From contig CAMNEA010000003.1 of assembly GCA_946536145.1 (NCBI GenBank), positions 1 through 64,000 on the forward strand: DNA of 64,000 nucleotides, read 5' to 3'. Source of the stretch: an uncultured Butyrivibrio sp. (lineage in GTDB: Bacteria > Bacillota > Clostridia > Lachnospirales > Lachnospiraceae). Under the pieces are notes generated by a model that saw only the letters and a program-made list of their open reading frames with translations, was not told the origin of the DNA and made no database searches. Made by a program: the position numbers and the translations under genes. Positions 1-8,903 of the stretch are shown here, in pieces (the first letter of the stretch is position 1; the number at the start of each line of letters is the position of its first letter).

Positions 1-134
1 CTCATCACGGAGCAGTTGCATTCGGACACTTCGGAAAGAGCCTGTACGAGGTATTCAAGTATCTCGGAGCAGAGACGATCGGCTACAACCAGCCTGCATC
101 TCTTCCATATCCGACTGAGAATCCTTTCTGCTAA
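1..134 (+). CDS. C-terminal fragment of an unidentified protein
   Basis: The first complete codon starts at base 3 and the frame runs 43 codons (HHGAVAFGHFGKSLYEVFKY and on to PTENPFC) to TAA at 132-134. The upstream part lies outside the window. The short tail has no motif I can assign to a family, so no function is given. A hairpin terminator follows 20 bases after the stop, consistent with a real gene end. Confidence 0.6.
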   Translation, partial: HHGAVAFGHFGKSLYEVFKYLGAETIGYNQPASLPYPTENPFC

Positions 135-154
135 TAATCTAATAAGATAATAAG

Positions 155-190
155 TGGCACGCCCGGGGAGACCTTGGCGTGCCATTAAAT
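155..190 (+). terminator. Hairpin terminator after the partial first gene
   Basis: A perfect 9-bp stem, TGGCACGCC (155-163) with GGCGTGCCA (176-184) around a 12-base loop, is followed by the AT-rich TTAAATTTAT. The T-run is weak, but the position after the stop at 134 fits a terminator. From here to 308 I see no gene or clear promoter. Confidence 0.7.
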
Positions 191-308
191 TTATATTAAG
201 TGTTCCGGAAATGTTTTTTAGTAAACTCCTGCATGATAGAATGGTAATATGAGCTATCTGTAAGCATTCATCAACCCGGCTTGAGGCTATGTCCTGACAG
301 GAGTGCCT

Positions 309-2432
309 ATGAACGATGAAGGAAAATCCTTTAACCCTTTTATCATCTATAACCTGATCTATGCCGCCATAGTAATACTTATCGGTTTTTATGCTCTTTT
401 GTTTACGGACTTTCTAAGTCGGGACTACAGGTCTGAAATAAGGGAATTCTCTGAGGGCTGGCAGGATACTTCCGGCAAGATCTGCAATATTAACGATATA
501 GTTCTTGAAGACTTTTCTGGTCACGTCCTGCTTGAAAAGGAGATTCCGTCTTCTGTTACAGGAAGGGATTCTTTGTGCTTTGAATCCGAGGATTGCAATC
601 TGCAGGTAAACATAGGCGACAATACGCTCTACCGCTTTGATACTCTTAAAAATCTGACCGGAATGGGGTACGGCAGAGCTTATCATGAGGTTGGCCTGTC
701 TGAAGATATGGCCGGAAAAAAAGTGGTTTTAAAGCTCAGCGAAGTGAGCGGTCAGGTTTCCGGTGCAGGTGTACGTGATGTGTACCTGTGTCCGTTTTCC
801 GATTATCTGCACCTTAAAATGGATGTAAGTCAGGTTTCTTTTGTCCTGACACTTATGATCATGTTCTTTGGAGGACTCCTTGTTCTTGTATGGGCAGGAG
901 TGTCTGATAAACAGAGCCTTCCACTCGATATTCTGGACCTTGGTGTCGGCTCCGTTCTTATAGGAACATGGCTCCTTACAAACACCGGCATAATGCAGCT
1001 TCTTACCGGCAGGCTCTATGTGTGGCATGTGCTTAACCGCATGACAATAATTCTCGTGCTCTATCCCTTTGTGAGATTCTTTAATTCAACAACCAGGCAA
1101 AAGAGAAAGATATACAATTACATTGCCTTCTACATCACCATCGCCATGGAAATCATTATGGTCCTGATGCGCATCGCCATGGGGATTGACACCTCAAGGA
1201 CATATACTGCATTTGAGATCCTGATGGCTGATTCGCTTTTTATAATCCTTGCACTCATGCTCTCCGATGATTATTTCTTCTGCAAAAAGAACGGTCTTCC
1301 CATTGAACAAAAGGGCATCTATCTGGGCCTGCTGCTGGTATTTGTATGCTGCATTTTAGAGTATTGCAACTACAGATACAGGGTGGGGATTCTGGCAGTC
1401 GGAACCTTTATCAGGCTTGGGATGCTTCTTTTTATGATAATTGTGCTGATACGTTTCATAAACTGGTGGATGAGGGATCAGGCTGCCGTTGACAGAGACA
1501 GGTTTGTGAACAGGTCGCTCCAGTTTGCCGTCGCCTCTAAAAAGCCGCAGGAGAGCATAAGGCTGCTGCTTGAATACATGGGAGAAGAGCTGGGAGCCAG
1601 AAGAACAATAATCTTTGAACAGATGCCTGATGGCAACTTTGGCAGCACCTACGAATGGTTTATGGAGGGATACGATCAGCTGCCCAAAGAGATCACGACT
1701 GTGCCTTATAAGGGATTTCTGGACAAGATATACGAGAATATGCGCTCCGACAATCTCTATATCGAGGTAAGCGATAAGGAGGAAATAAAAACTTCATATC
1801 CCAACCTGTATGACAGGCTTGTAAAGAGCGGTACGGCAAGAATGGTGGCAGGCCCCATGATGCTGGAAGAAAGGCTCATAGGGATCCTTCTTATCAGTGA
1901 CTTTCCGCCCGAAAATTTCCGGAATATTAAAGAGATAATGGGTATCATCTCATATTTCTTTGCCCAGTTTATCAACCAGAGAAATGAGCAGGAGAGGATA
2001 CTGTTCTACACCTATCATGACCCCACATCCGGAGCCGGAAATCGCAGTGCCCTCAAGGACTTTACAGAAGGAAAGCTGGATATGTCACAGGCCTTTGGGT
2101 ATGTTCTGTGTGAGGTGCCAAGGCTAAGGGAGATAAACGATACCATGGGGCATGACGCCGGTGATGAGATTGTGTCATCTGTTGGCAGGATACTCATGGA
2201 TACCTTCGGAAAAGAAAATGTCTACAGACCGTCGGGAGAAGAATTTGTGGCATTTGGCTTTGAAAGCGACGAGACTTTTTTTGAAAATGACGTAGAGAGA
2301 GTAAGGAGAAGTCTTGCGGACAAAGACTATACTACCGTACTCGGGGCAGTATACTGCGCCAATGGAACTACTGACCTTAAGAATGTCAGAAGATACGTGC
2401 GTGAGCATGCCGGTGATACGCATAAAGGCTAG
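309..2432 (+). CDS. Membrane protein with GAF-like and degenerate GGDEF domains
   Basis: About 707 residues. One membrane helix lies near the N-terminus, then an extracytoplasmic region of about 145 residues, then a block of about seven helices (residues 175-400) like 7TM-DISM sensors, a GAF-like region (about 415-575) and a C-terminal GGDEF-type domain. The signature motif reads SGEEF (642-646). The first metal-ligand Asp of the cyclase fold is Glu (E602) and the second falls at Pro (P604), while the following IND and GHDAGDE elements are kept. The domain is therefore probably not an active diguanylate cyclase and may bind nucleotide or act as a scaffold. I chose ATG 309, because AGGAG at 299-303 stands 5 bases before it; an in-frame GTG at 303 overlaps that site. 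It is followed 12 bases later by a hybrid kinase in the same operon. Confidence 0.85.
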   Translation: MNDEGKSFNPFIIYNLIYAAIVILIGFYALLFTDFLSRDYRSEIREFSEGWQDTSGKICNINDIVLEDFSGHVLLEKEIPSSVTGRDSLCFESEDCNLQVNIGDNTLYRFDTLKNLTGMGYGRAYHEVGLSEDMAGKKVVLKLSEVSGQVSGAGVRDVYLCPFSDYLHLKMDVSQVSFVLTLMIMFFGGLLVLVWAGVSDKQSLPLDILDLGVGSVLIGTWLLTNTGIMQLLTGRLYVWHVLNRMTIILVLYPFVRFFNSTTRQKRKIYNYIAFYITIAMEIIMVLMRIAMGIDTSRTYTAFEILMADSLFIILALMLSDDYFFCKKNGLPIEQKGIYLGLLLVFVCCILEYCNYRYRVGILAVGTFIRLGMLLFMIIVLIRFINWWMRDQAAVDRDRFVNRSLQFAVASKKPQESIRLLLEYMGEELGARRTIIFEQMPDGNFGSTYEWFMEGYDQLPKEITTVPYKGFLDKIYENMRSDNLYIEVSDKEEIKTSYPNLYDRLVKSGTARMVAGPMMLEERLIGILLISDFPPENFRNIKEIMGIISYFFAQFINQRNEQERILFYTYHDPTSGAGNRSALKDFTEGKLDMSQAFGYVLCEVPRLREINDTMGHDAGDEIVSSVGRILMDTFGKENVYRPSGEEFVAFGFESDETFFENDVERVRRSLADKDYTTVLGAVYCANGTTDLKNVRRYVREHAGDTHKG

Positions 2433-2444
2433 AGGGAGCTTGAT

Positions 2445-4511
2445 TTGGGAGACAGCAATCAGGAAAGTATTAAAACTCATAATATTGTGGTACTGGTTAT
2501 AACGGTGGCCTGCATAGGAGCAATCGCAGAGAGCCTGACCCAGGGCTGGGAGTTCTGGGTACCTCCGCTTATCGGGGTAGGTGTTGTCGTTGCCTGGTGG
2601 ATGCATATTTCACAGTATGGATCAGAGAGAGGAAGAGAGAACTATTATATGATCTTTTCCATGCTGGTCTCTTTTTATCATGGAGTACACTGGACCAGTT
2701 TTTTTGACGTCATAGTGATCTCAGCGCTGCTCATGAGCACAGCCACTCTGATAAAACGCATTATGTACCTGCGCCTGATAATGATAGAGTTCTTTCTGAC
2801 AATGGCAGTTCAGATCATAATGGCGCTAAGCCTTGGAACGATTCATTTTGATACTCTGACAATATCCAGGATACTGCTTCATATCATTGGAGAGATATGT
2901 ATTTACTCGGTTCTTAAAACAGTTGCGGACAGGGGACTGTTGGAAGATGACCGGCTAAAGGCAAGGGAAGATGAGAAAAAGCAATATGACCATGACATGG
3001 AGGACTTTCTTGTCAACATTTCACATGAGCTCAGAACACCGGTAAATGTCATAAACGGTCTTTCCGGTCTCATACTGAGAAAAGAAAGCAGAGAGGATAT
3101 AGCATCCATATCTGATGCGGGGCACAGGCTCGCCCATCAGATTGAAGACATTCAGGACTACAGTGAAATACAGAGAAAAAATGTGGTTATCGAGAATGAG
3201 AAATATATGATCACATCTCTTTTGACGGATCTGCTCGCAGCTTACAGACCGGTTAGCGAAAGGACCGGACTTGAGTACATCGTGGATCTTGATCCGACCG
3301 TACCGGCTGCTCTTAAAGGCGATCCCAAAAAGATTTATAAGATCATGGAACATCTCATGAACAATGCGTTTAAGTTTACAAGGCAGGGAGGAGCGAGGAT
3401 AAGGATTTCTGCCCTGAAAAAGGACTATGGCATAAACCTCATTTTAGAGGTGTCCGATACCGGCATCGGAATGACACAAAAGGACATTGAGGGTGTATCA
3501 AACGGCATATATCAGGCAGATCGAAAGAGAGACCGCAGAACCGGCGGAATAGGACTGGGGCTGTCCATAGTGTACGGACTGGTGCGCAGCATGAACGGCT
3601 TTGTCAAGATAGAGAGTGAACCGGGAAGAGGAACTACGGTCAGGGTCAGCGTGTTTCAGGAAGTTGTTGATAAATCTCCTTGCATGAGCGCAAGAACAGA
3701 CAGATTTATAAATGCTGTATTTTACATTCAGCCGGACAAGTACAAAGTCCCCGCTCTTGGCGAGTTCTACAGGGACATGGCAAGGACTCTTTCCCGTGGA
3801 CTGAGGGTTAATCTGTATATCGCCCAGGGACTGCCCGAGCTTGAAAAACTGCTTGCAAGGGGCGACATGACGCACGTTTTTATGGGAGCGGAGGAGTATT
3901 ATGCTGACAGGAATTATATCGAGTCTATTTCGGAAAGCGGCGTCTGTGTAGCTGTTTCTGCGCCGGATGAGCTTGCGCGCCAGATCAGGGGAAATGTAAT
4001 ATTCCTCTCAAAACCGATCTACGGCATGCAGATAGTCAATCTTATAAACGAAGTCGCCGCAGATGAGGATAAGGACAACGCCGGTGATAATGAGACGCAG
4101 GCACTTGCAGGGATCAGGGCACTTGTATGCGATGATGAGCCTATGAACCTTGTTGTTGCAAAGGGCCTCTTTAAGGAATACCGGATGTATACGGATACTG
4201 TGGAGAGCGGAAAAGAGGCAGTGGAGAGATTCAGGGAAAATGACTACGATGTTATCTTCATGGATCACATGATGCCTGAGATGGATGGCGTTGAGACAAT
4301 GAAGAGGATCAGGGCTGTATCCGAGCAGGAAAACAGACCGGTCAAGATAATTGCGCTTACTGCGAACGCAGTCAGCGGCGCTAAGGAGATGTTCCTTAGT
4401 AAAGGGTTCGACGGATTCATATCAAAACCGATCACTATAAGCGATTTTGAGAGGGTCATGAACCGGGTTATGAAAGATGTAATGGATGACCGAAAGAGAG
4501 GTACAACGTGA
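2445..4511 (+). CDS. Hybrid histidine kinase with pseudo-receiver and receiver
   Basis: 688 residues from a TTG start (GAGGGAG upstream). Residues 15-165 form about five or six membrane helices with no obvious extracellular sensor. The HisKA H-box NISHELRTPVN places the phospho-accepting His at 194. The ATPase part shows the N-box LMNNAFKFT, DTGIGM and GGIGLGLSIV. Residues about 412-535 have a receiver-like pattern ending in the conserved LSKPIYG lysine, but the usual Asp position reads VFMGAEEY, so this is probably a pseudo-receiver. A true receiver follows (CDDEP acidic pair, phospho-Asp D607 in FMDHMMPEMDG, ISKPI lysine). There is no HPt domain here; the next gene has one. The stop overlaps the next gene's GTG start. 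Confidence 0.9.
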   Translation: MGDSNQESIKTHNIVVLVITVACIGAIAESLTQGWEFWVPPLIGVGVVVAWWMHISQYGSERGRENYYMIFSMLVSFYHGVHWTSFFDVIVISALLMSTATLIKRIMYLRLIMIEFFLTMAVQIIMALSLGTIHFDTLTISRILLHIIGEICIYSVLKTVADRGLLEDDRLKAREDEKKQYDHDMEDFLVNISHELRTPVNVINGLSGLILRKESREDIASISDAGHRLAHQIEDIQDYSEIQRKNVVIENEKYMITSLLTDLLAAYRPVSERTGLEYIVDLDPTVPAALKGDPKKIYKIMEHLMNNAFKFTRQGGARIRISALKKDYGINLILEVSDTGIGMTQKDIEGVSNGIYQADRKRDRRTGGIGLGLSIVYGLVRSMNGFVKIESEPGRGTTVRVSVFQEVVDKSPCMSARTDRFINAVFYIQPDKYKVPALGEFYRDMARTLSRGLRVNLYIAQGLPELEKLLARGDMTHVFMGAEEYYADRNYIESISESGVCVAVSAPDELARQIRGNVIFLSKPIYGMQIVNLINEVAADEDKDNAGDNETQALAGIRALVCDDEPMNLVVAKGLFKEYRMYTDTVESGKEAVERFRENDYDVIFMDHMMPEMDGVETMKRIRAVSEQENRPVKIIALTANAVSGAKEMFLSKGFDGFISKPITISDFERVMNRVMKDVMDDRKRGTT

Positions 4512-7500
4512 TTCGAAGGCTGTATGAGCGCACGGTCCAAATGCTTAGGGACCCTTCAAGGAGCTTTAAAGAGAGGGTGTTTATTCTTCTTACCCTTGTT
4601 ACAGACCTGGGTGTTATTCTCGCGCTGATAGGAGATATCATAATCGGTGAAAATATAGTTGAGATCGTCATCCTGGCTGTCACGGTCACCGTTGTGCCGG
4701 TGATTACAATTGTCAGTGTCACAAAAAACAGAGTATATGTTGCTGTGAGAATGATAGTTATAGGGCTGGTTCTTTTCATTATCCCTACGCTGTTTTACTT
4801 TGGCGGAGGGGTACATGGCGGAGCCATTGTCTGGATAATATTTACCTATCTTTATACCGGACTTGTGCTGAGCGGAAAATGGAAGCCGATCATGCTTGCG
4901 GTACTTACGTGCGAAACCATAATCCTGTACACGGATAAATATCTGCAGCCCGGGGAAATAAGCGCCGAAGATGTTGAGAAATACAACATAGATACAATGA
5001 TATCGGTGATCCTGATCGGAATAGTCTGCTGCATGATGGTGTGGTTTGTCGAGTGGCTCTTCAGGGAGGAAAACAAAAGGGCAAGAGAAGAGACCAAAAA
5101 GTTTGAGGAACTCAATAAATCACAGAACAGATTCTTTTCCAGCATGAGCCATGAGATAAGAACTCCGATAAACTCAATCCTGGGACTCAATGAGATAATA
5201 CTGCGCCAGGAGGATGCCTCTGAAGAGATCAAAAGGGATGCGGGTAATATTCAGGGCGCCGGGAAGATGCTGCTGTCACTGGTGAATGACATCCTTGACG
5301 TATCCAGGATTGAGGCGGGAAAGATGGATATCATTCCGGTAAACTACAAGGTGGCGGATCTTCTGTCCGAGATCGTGAACATGATCTGGCTGCGGGCTGA
5401 AGAAAAGGGGATTGAGCTGAGTATTCAGATCGACCCGTCTATACCCACGGAGCTTTTTGGCGATGAGATCAGGATAAAGCAGATACTTGTGAATCTTCTG
5501 AACAACGCCGTCAAGTATACTAAAGAGGGGTCGGTGACTCTTTATATAGAAAAAGAGGACATAAAAGAGGACAGCGTGCAGCTGGTATTTTCTGTGTCTG
5601 ATACCGGGATGGGTATACGCGAGGAGGCGCTTCCATATCTTTTTGATGCTTTCCAGAGGACAGATGAGGAGGTCAACAGAAAGATAGAAGGGACCGGGCT
5701 TGGACTTTCAATAGTTAAACAGCTGGTCGGCCTCATGGGCGGAGAAATAGATGTAAACAGTGTGTATACCCAGGGGTCCACGTTTACGGTAAAGCTGTGG
5801 CAGAAGGTCTCTAACCCGAAGGCTGTGGGGGATATTAGTATTACGGGCGATGGGAACATAAGGGATGACAGGAAGTATGAGGCCAGTTTTACGGCTCCTG
5901 ATGCAAGGGTGCTGATAGTAGATGACAATGAGCTTAACCTGGAAGTGGAAAAGAAGCTCCTTGAGGGAACCGGGATCAGGATCGATCTTGAGAGCAGCGC
6001 CGAGGCAGCGCTGACACTCACACTGACAAACCGCTATGATGTGATACTCATGGATCATCTTATGCCGCAGATGGACGGTATCGAGTGCATGCGGATGATA
6101 AGGAAGCAGGTGGGCGGCCTTAACAATCATGCACCGATAATCGCGCTGACGGCCAATGCGGGCAGCGAGAACAGGGAACTGTACAGAACAAGCGGCTTTG
6201 ATGGTTATCTCTTAAAGCCCGTCTCGGGACAGCAGCTTGAGGAACTCCTTCTTCTGCATCTGCCCGAGTCAAAGGTGGTAAGGGATAAGAAAGAGAGCGC
6301 AGAAAAGTCGCAGCTTAGTACCGGCGGCGGTTACAATAAGAAAGTGCCTGTCCTCATAACAACGAGCAGCCTGTGCGATCTGCCGATGAACACGCTTAAA
6401 GAGCTTCAGATAGATATCCTGCCATTCAGGATACATGTGGACGGCAGGGAATACTATGACGGGATAGAGGCTGATACTGATGAGATCCTAAGGTATTCAA
6501 GAGAGGGGAAGGAATTTGAATCAGAGCCTCCTACAGTGGAGGAGTTTGAGCATTTCTTTGCTGCGGAGCTTAAAAAGGCGCATCAGGTTATCTATATTAC
6601 AATAGCGTCCGGGATAAGCAGGGAATATGAAAGCGCAAGGGAGGCATCCAAGAACTTTGGGAATGTCTATGTCTTTAATTCAGGGGTTAATTCCAGTTCA
6701 ACGGGACTTCTTGTTCTCATCGCGTACAATATGGCGATACTGGGTATGACTCCGGGAAATATCATCGGAGAACTTGGAAGGCTAAGGTCAAAGGTGCACT
6801 GCAGCTTCATTGCCAACGATCCCACGGTGCTCCTTAAGAGAGGGCTTGTGAGCAGAGGCATGTACAGCATCATAAATTCCATTGGGGTGAGGCTTCTTTT
6901 TGAAATAAGAAGAGATACCTTTTCCCTTTACAGGGTTATGATCGGAGACAGGATTAAATGCTACTTCAGATATGTGGACTATGCTCTGAAGAGGCGCTAC
7001 AGACCCGATACCGATGTCGTTTTCGTCACTTATTCCGGAATAAGCGACGATACACTCAAAGCGATAGGTGAGAGGATAAAAAAGCGCGTTCCCTTTAAGA
7101 ACATAATATTCCAGAAGGCGTCAGGGGTACTTGCCCTCAGCTGCGGAACAGGATCATTCGGAATACTCTATCTTGAGGAGGGAGACCACCCTTATAATCT
7201 TGAAAAAATGCTGGTGCCGTACAGAGACACCCGATCAGAAGAACGGCCTGATGCCGGCAGATATCATAAGGACGCAGAATATGATAATATCTTTAAGATG
7301 CCGGTGAGCGAAGAGGAGGATGAGAAAGCTGGTGGCAAGTGGTATGCCGCCCTTCCCGGAATAAGTACTGCGGCAGGCATTGCAAACAGCGGCTCGGAAG
7401 AGTCTTTTAAGAGCGTGCTTGAAATATTCTACAATACGTTAGAAGACAGGACACAGGAGATCAGGAGCTATTTTGACAACAAGGACTTTGAGAACTACAC

Positions 7501-7936
7501 TATCAAGGTGCATGCTCTTAAGAGCTCAGCGAGGCTGATAGGAGCACAGGAGCTTTCCGCAGACTGCGAAGCGCTTGAGATGGCGGGAAAAGAGAAAGAT
7601 ACAGATTTTATAGATGCTCATCACGGGGCGCTTTTAAGAGAGCTTGAAGAGCTCAAAAAGCCGCTTTCTGATATCTTTGAAAAAAATAAAGAAATACCGA
7701 AAGAGAGTGCAGGCTTTTGCGGAGAAGATATGGACGACCTTATGATGCGCAGCATGTACGAGGCGCTCGAGAGCGGAATAGAGCAGAAAAATGAGGCGCT
7801 TCTTTCAGGAACATTTAAGGAAATGCAGGATTATCAGCTTCCGGAGTGCTGCAAAGGCATCGCAGAGAAACTTAAAGAACTATACGAGATAAGGGACTAT
7901 GAAGGGATGAGCAGAGTCCTTAAGGAGAGAAAATGA
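4508..7936 (+). CDS. Hybrid histidine kinase with DegV-like and HPt domains
   Basis: 1142 residues, starting at a GTG that overlaps the previous stop (GTGA), with GAGAGG upstream. Domains in order: about six membrane helices (20-195); HisKA with His215 in SMSHEIRTPIN; ATPase with NLLNNAVKYT, DTGMGI and GTGLGLSIV; receiver with IVDDNE and phospho-Asp516 in LMDHLMPQMDG; a DegV-like domain (about 613-890); and an HPt domain with His1002 in KVHALKSSARLIG. The DegV assignment rests on VPVLITTSSLCDLP at its start, the PFRIHVDG..YYDGI strand, the SGISREYESA loop, the LLKRGLVSRG segment and a terminal SCGTGSFGILY. The canonical GTHTGPG histidine is missing from the last motif. DegV/FakB proteins bind fatty acids, so lipid sensing or lipid-gated phosphotransfer is a reasonable inference, not shown. 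Architecture is very unusual. Confidence 0.88.
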   Translation: MIRRLYERTVQMLRDPSRSFKERVFILLTLVTDLGVILALIGDIIIGENIVEIVILAVTVTVVPVITIVSVTKNRVYVAVRMIVIGLVLFIIPTLFYFGGGVHGGAIVWIIFTYLYTGLVLSGKWKPIMLAVLTCETIILYTDKYLQPGEISAEDVEKYNIDTMISVILIGIVCCMMVWFVEWLFREENKRAREETKKFEELNKSQNRFFSSMSHEIRTPINSILGLNEIILRQEDASEEIKRDAGNIQGAGKMLLSLVNDILDVSRIEAGKMDIIPVNYKVADLLSEIVNMIWLRAEEKGIELSIQIDPSIPTELFGDEIRIKQILVNLLNNAVKYTKEGSVTLYIEKEDIKEDSVQLVFSVSDTGMGIREEALPYLFDAFQRTDEEVNRKIEGTGLGLSIVKQLVGLMGGEIDVNSVYTQGSTFTVKLWQKVSNPKAVGDISITGDGNIRDDRKYEASFTAPDARVLIVDDNELNLEVEKKLLEGTGIRIDLESSAEAALTLTLTNRYDVILMDHLMPQMDGIECMRMIRKQVGGLNNHAPIIALTANAGSENRELYRTSGFDGYLLKPVSGQQLEELLLLHLPESKVVRDKKESAEKSQLSTGGGYNKKVPVLITTSSLCDLPMNTLKELQIDILPFRIHVDGREYYDGIEADTDEILRYSREGKEFESEPPTVEEFEHFFAAELKKAHQVIYITIASGISREYESAREASKNFGNVYVFNSGVNSSSTGLLVLIAYNMAILGMTPGNIIGELGRLRSKVHCSFIANDPTVLLKRGLVSRGMYSIINSIGVRLLFEIRRDTFSLYRVMIGDRIKCYFRYVDYALKRRYRPDTDVVFVTYSGISDDTLKAIGERIKKRVPFKNIIFQKASGVLALSCGTGSFGILYLEEGDHPYNLEKMLVPYRDTRSEERPDAGRYHKDAEYDNIFKMPVSEEEDEKAGGKWYAALPGISTAAGIANSGSEESFKSVLEIFYNTLEDRTQEIRSYFDNKDFENYTIKVHALKSSARLIGAQELSADCEALEMAGKEKDTDFIDAHHGALLRELEELKKPLSDIFEKNKEIPKESAGFCGEDMDDLMMRSMYEALESGIEQKNEALLSGTFKEMQDYQLPECCKGIAEKLKELYEIRDYEGMSRVLKERK

Positions 7937-8892
7937 GGATTGTAATAGCGGATACCGACAGCGTCGGATCGGATATGGACTACAGTATTTTTGATGAACT
8001 CGGAGATGTGACCTACTATCCGGATAATATCACGGACGACAACGCCGGGGAGCGGCTGACGGGAGCCAAGATACTTGTGATAAATAAGAGCGTGATCACG
8101 GATGAGCTCCTTGAGAAGGCTCCGGAGCTTGAGCTTATATGCGAGTTCGCAACGGGGTTTGACAATGCCAATATACCTGCCTGTGACAGACATGGCGTCA
8201 AGGTCGCAAATGTTGTGAACTACTCGACGGCATCGGTTGCCCAGCATACCTTTGCCATGCTTTTCTATCTGATGGAGAATCTCAGGCACTACGACGAATT
8301 TGTTAAGAGCGGGGCCTATGCGAATCAGGAACATTTCTGCTGTCTCGATATTCCGTTTGAGGAGCTTGAGGGCAAGACTTATGGAATAGTCGGAATGGGA
8401 AATATAGGAAAGAGAGTTGCGTCCATTGCGTCTTCCTATGGCGCAAAGGTTATCTTTTATGCGTCTTCCGGCCACAGTGACTGCACGGATTATGAGCAGG
8501 TGGGTTTTGATGAGCTCCTTTTAAGGTCAGATGTTATTTCCCTTCACTGTCCGCTCAGCGAAAGAACCAGAGACCTGTTTGACAAAAGAGCTTTTGAGAA
8601 GATGAAGAAGACCGCGATTCTCATAAATGTGGCAAGGGGAGCCGTGGTCAAAGAGGCAGATCTCTATGAAGCACTGGTAAGCGGACAGATTGCGGCAGCA
8701 GGACTTGACGTACTAAGTCCCGAGCCAATGGACAAAAACAGTCCGCTGCTTGGGATACAGGATTCAGGGAAACTGTTTGTAACACCTCACCTTGCCTGGG
8801 GCAGTACGCAGGCAAGGACGAGGTGTATACTGGAAGTTAAGAAAAATATCGAGTACTGGCAAAGGGGTGAGTCCCGTAATATAGTCAACTGA
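7933..8892 (+). CDS. NAD-dependent D-2-hydroxyacid dehydrogenase
   Basis: 319 residues, the usual family length. It starts at an ATG inside the ATGA overlap with the kinase gene, so it is translationally coupled to it. The NAD-binding fingerprint GMGNIG is at 154-159, and the catalytic trio is visible: Arg235 in NVARGA, Glu264 in SPEP and His286 in TPHLAWGS. The family reduces 2-keto acids such as pyruvate, hydroxypyruvate or glyoxylate with NADH, or runs in reverse. Substrate cannot be read from sequence; HprA-like hydroxypyruvate reductase and D-lactate dehydrogenase are both possible. Its position at the end of a signalling operon is odd for a metabolic enzyme. Confidence 0.9.
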   Translation: MRIVIADTDSVGSDMDYSIFDELGDVTYYPDNITDDNAGERLTGAKILVINKSVITDELLEKAPELELICEFATGFDNANIPACDRHGVKVANVVNYSTASVAQHTFAMLFYLMENLRHYDEFVKSGAYANQEHFCCLDIPFEELEGKTYGIVGMGNIGKRVASIASSYGAKVIFYASSGHSDCTDYEQVGFDELLLRSDVISLHCPLSERTRDLFDKRAFEKMKKTAILINVARGAVVKEADLYEALVSGQIAAAGLDVLSPEPMDKNSPLLGIQDSGKLFVTPHLAWGSTQARTRCILEVKKNIEYWQRGESRNIVN

Positions 8893-8903
8893 TGCAACAG
8901 CTG

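Noticed and set aside
185..298. Possible riboswitch (cyclic di-GMP type) before the first signalling gene
   Set aside because: No conserved riboswitch core elements can be seen, only short weak pairings.
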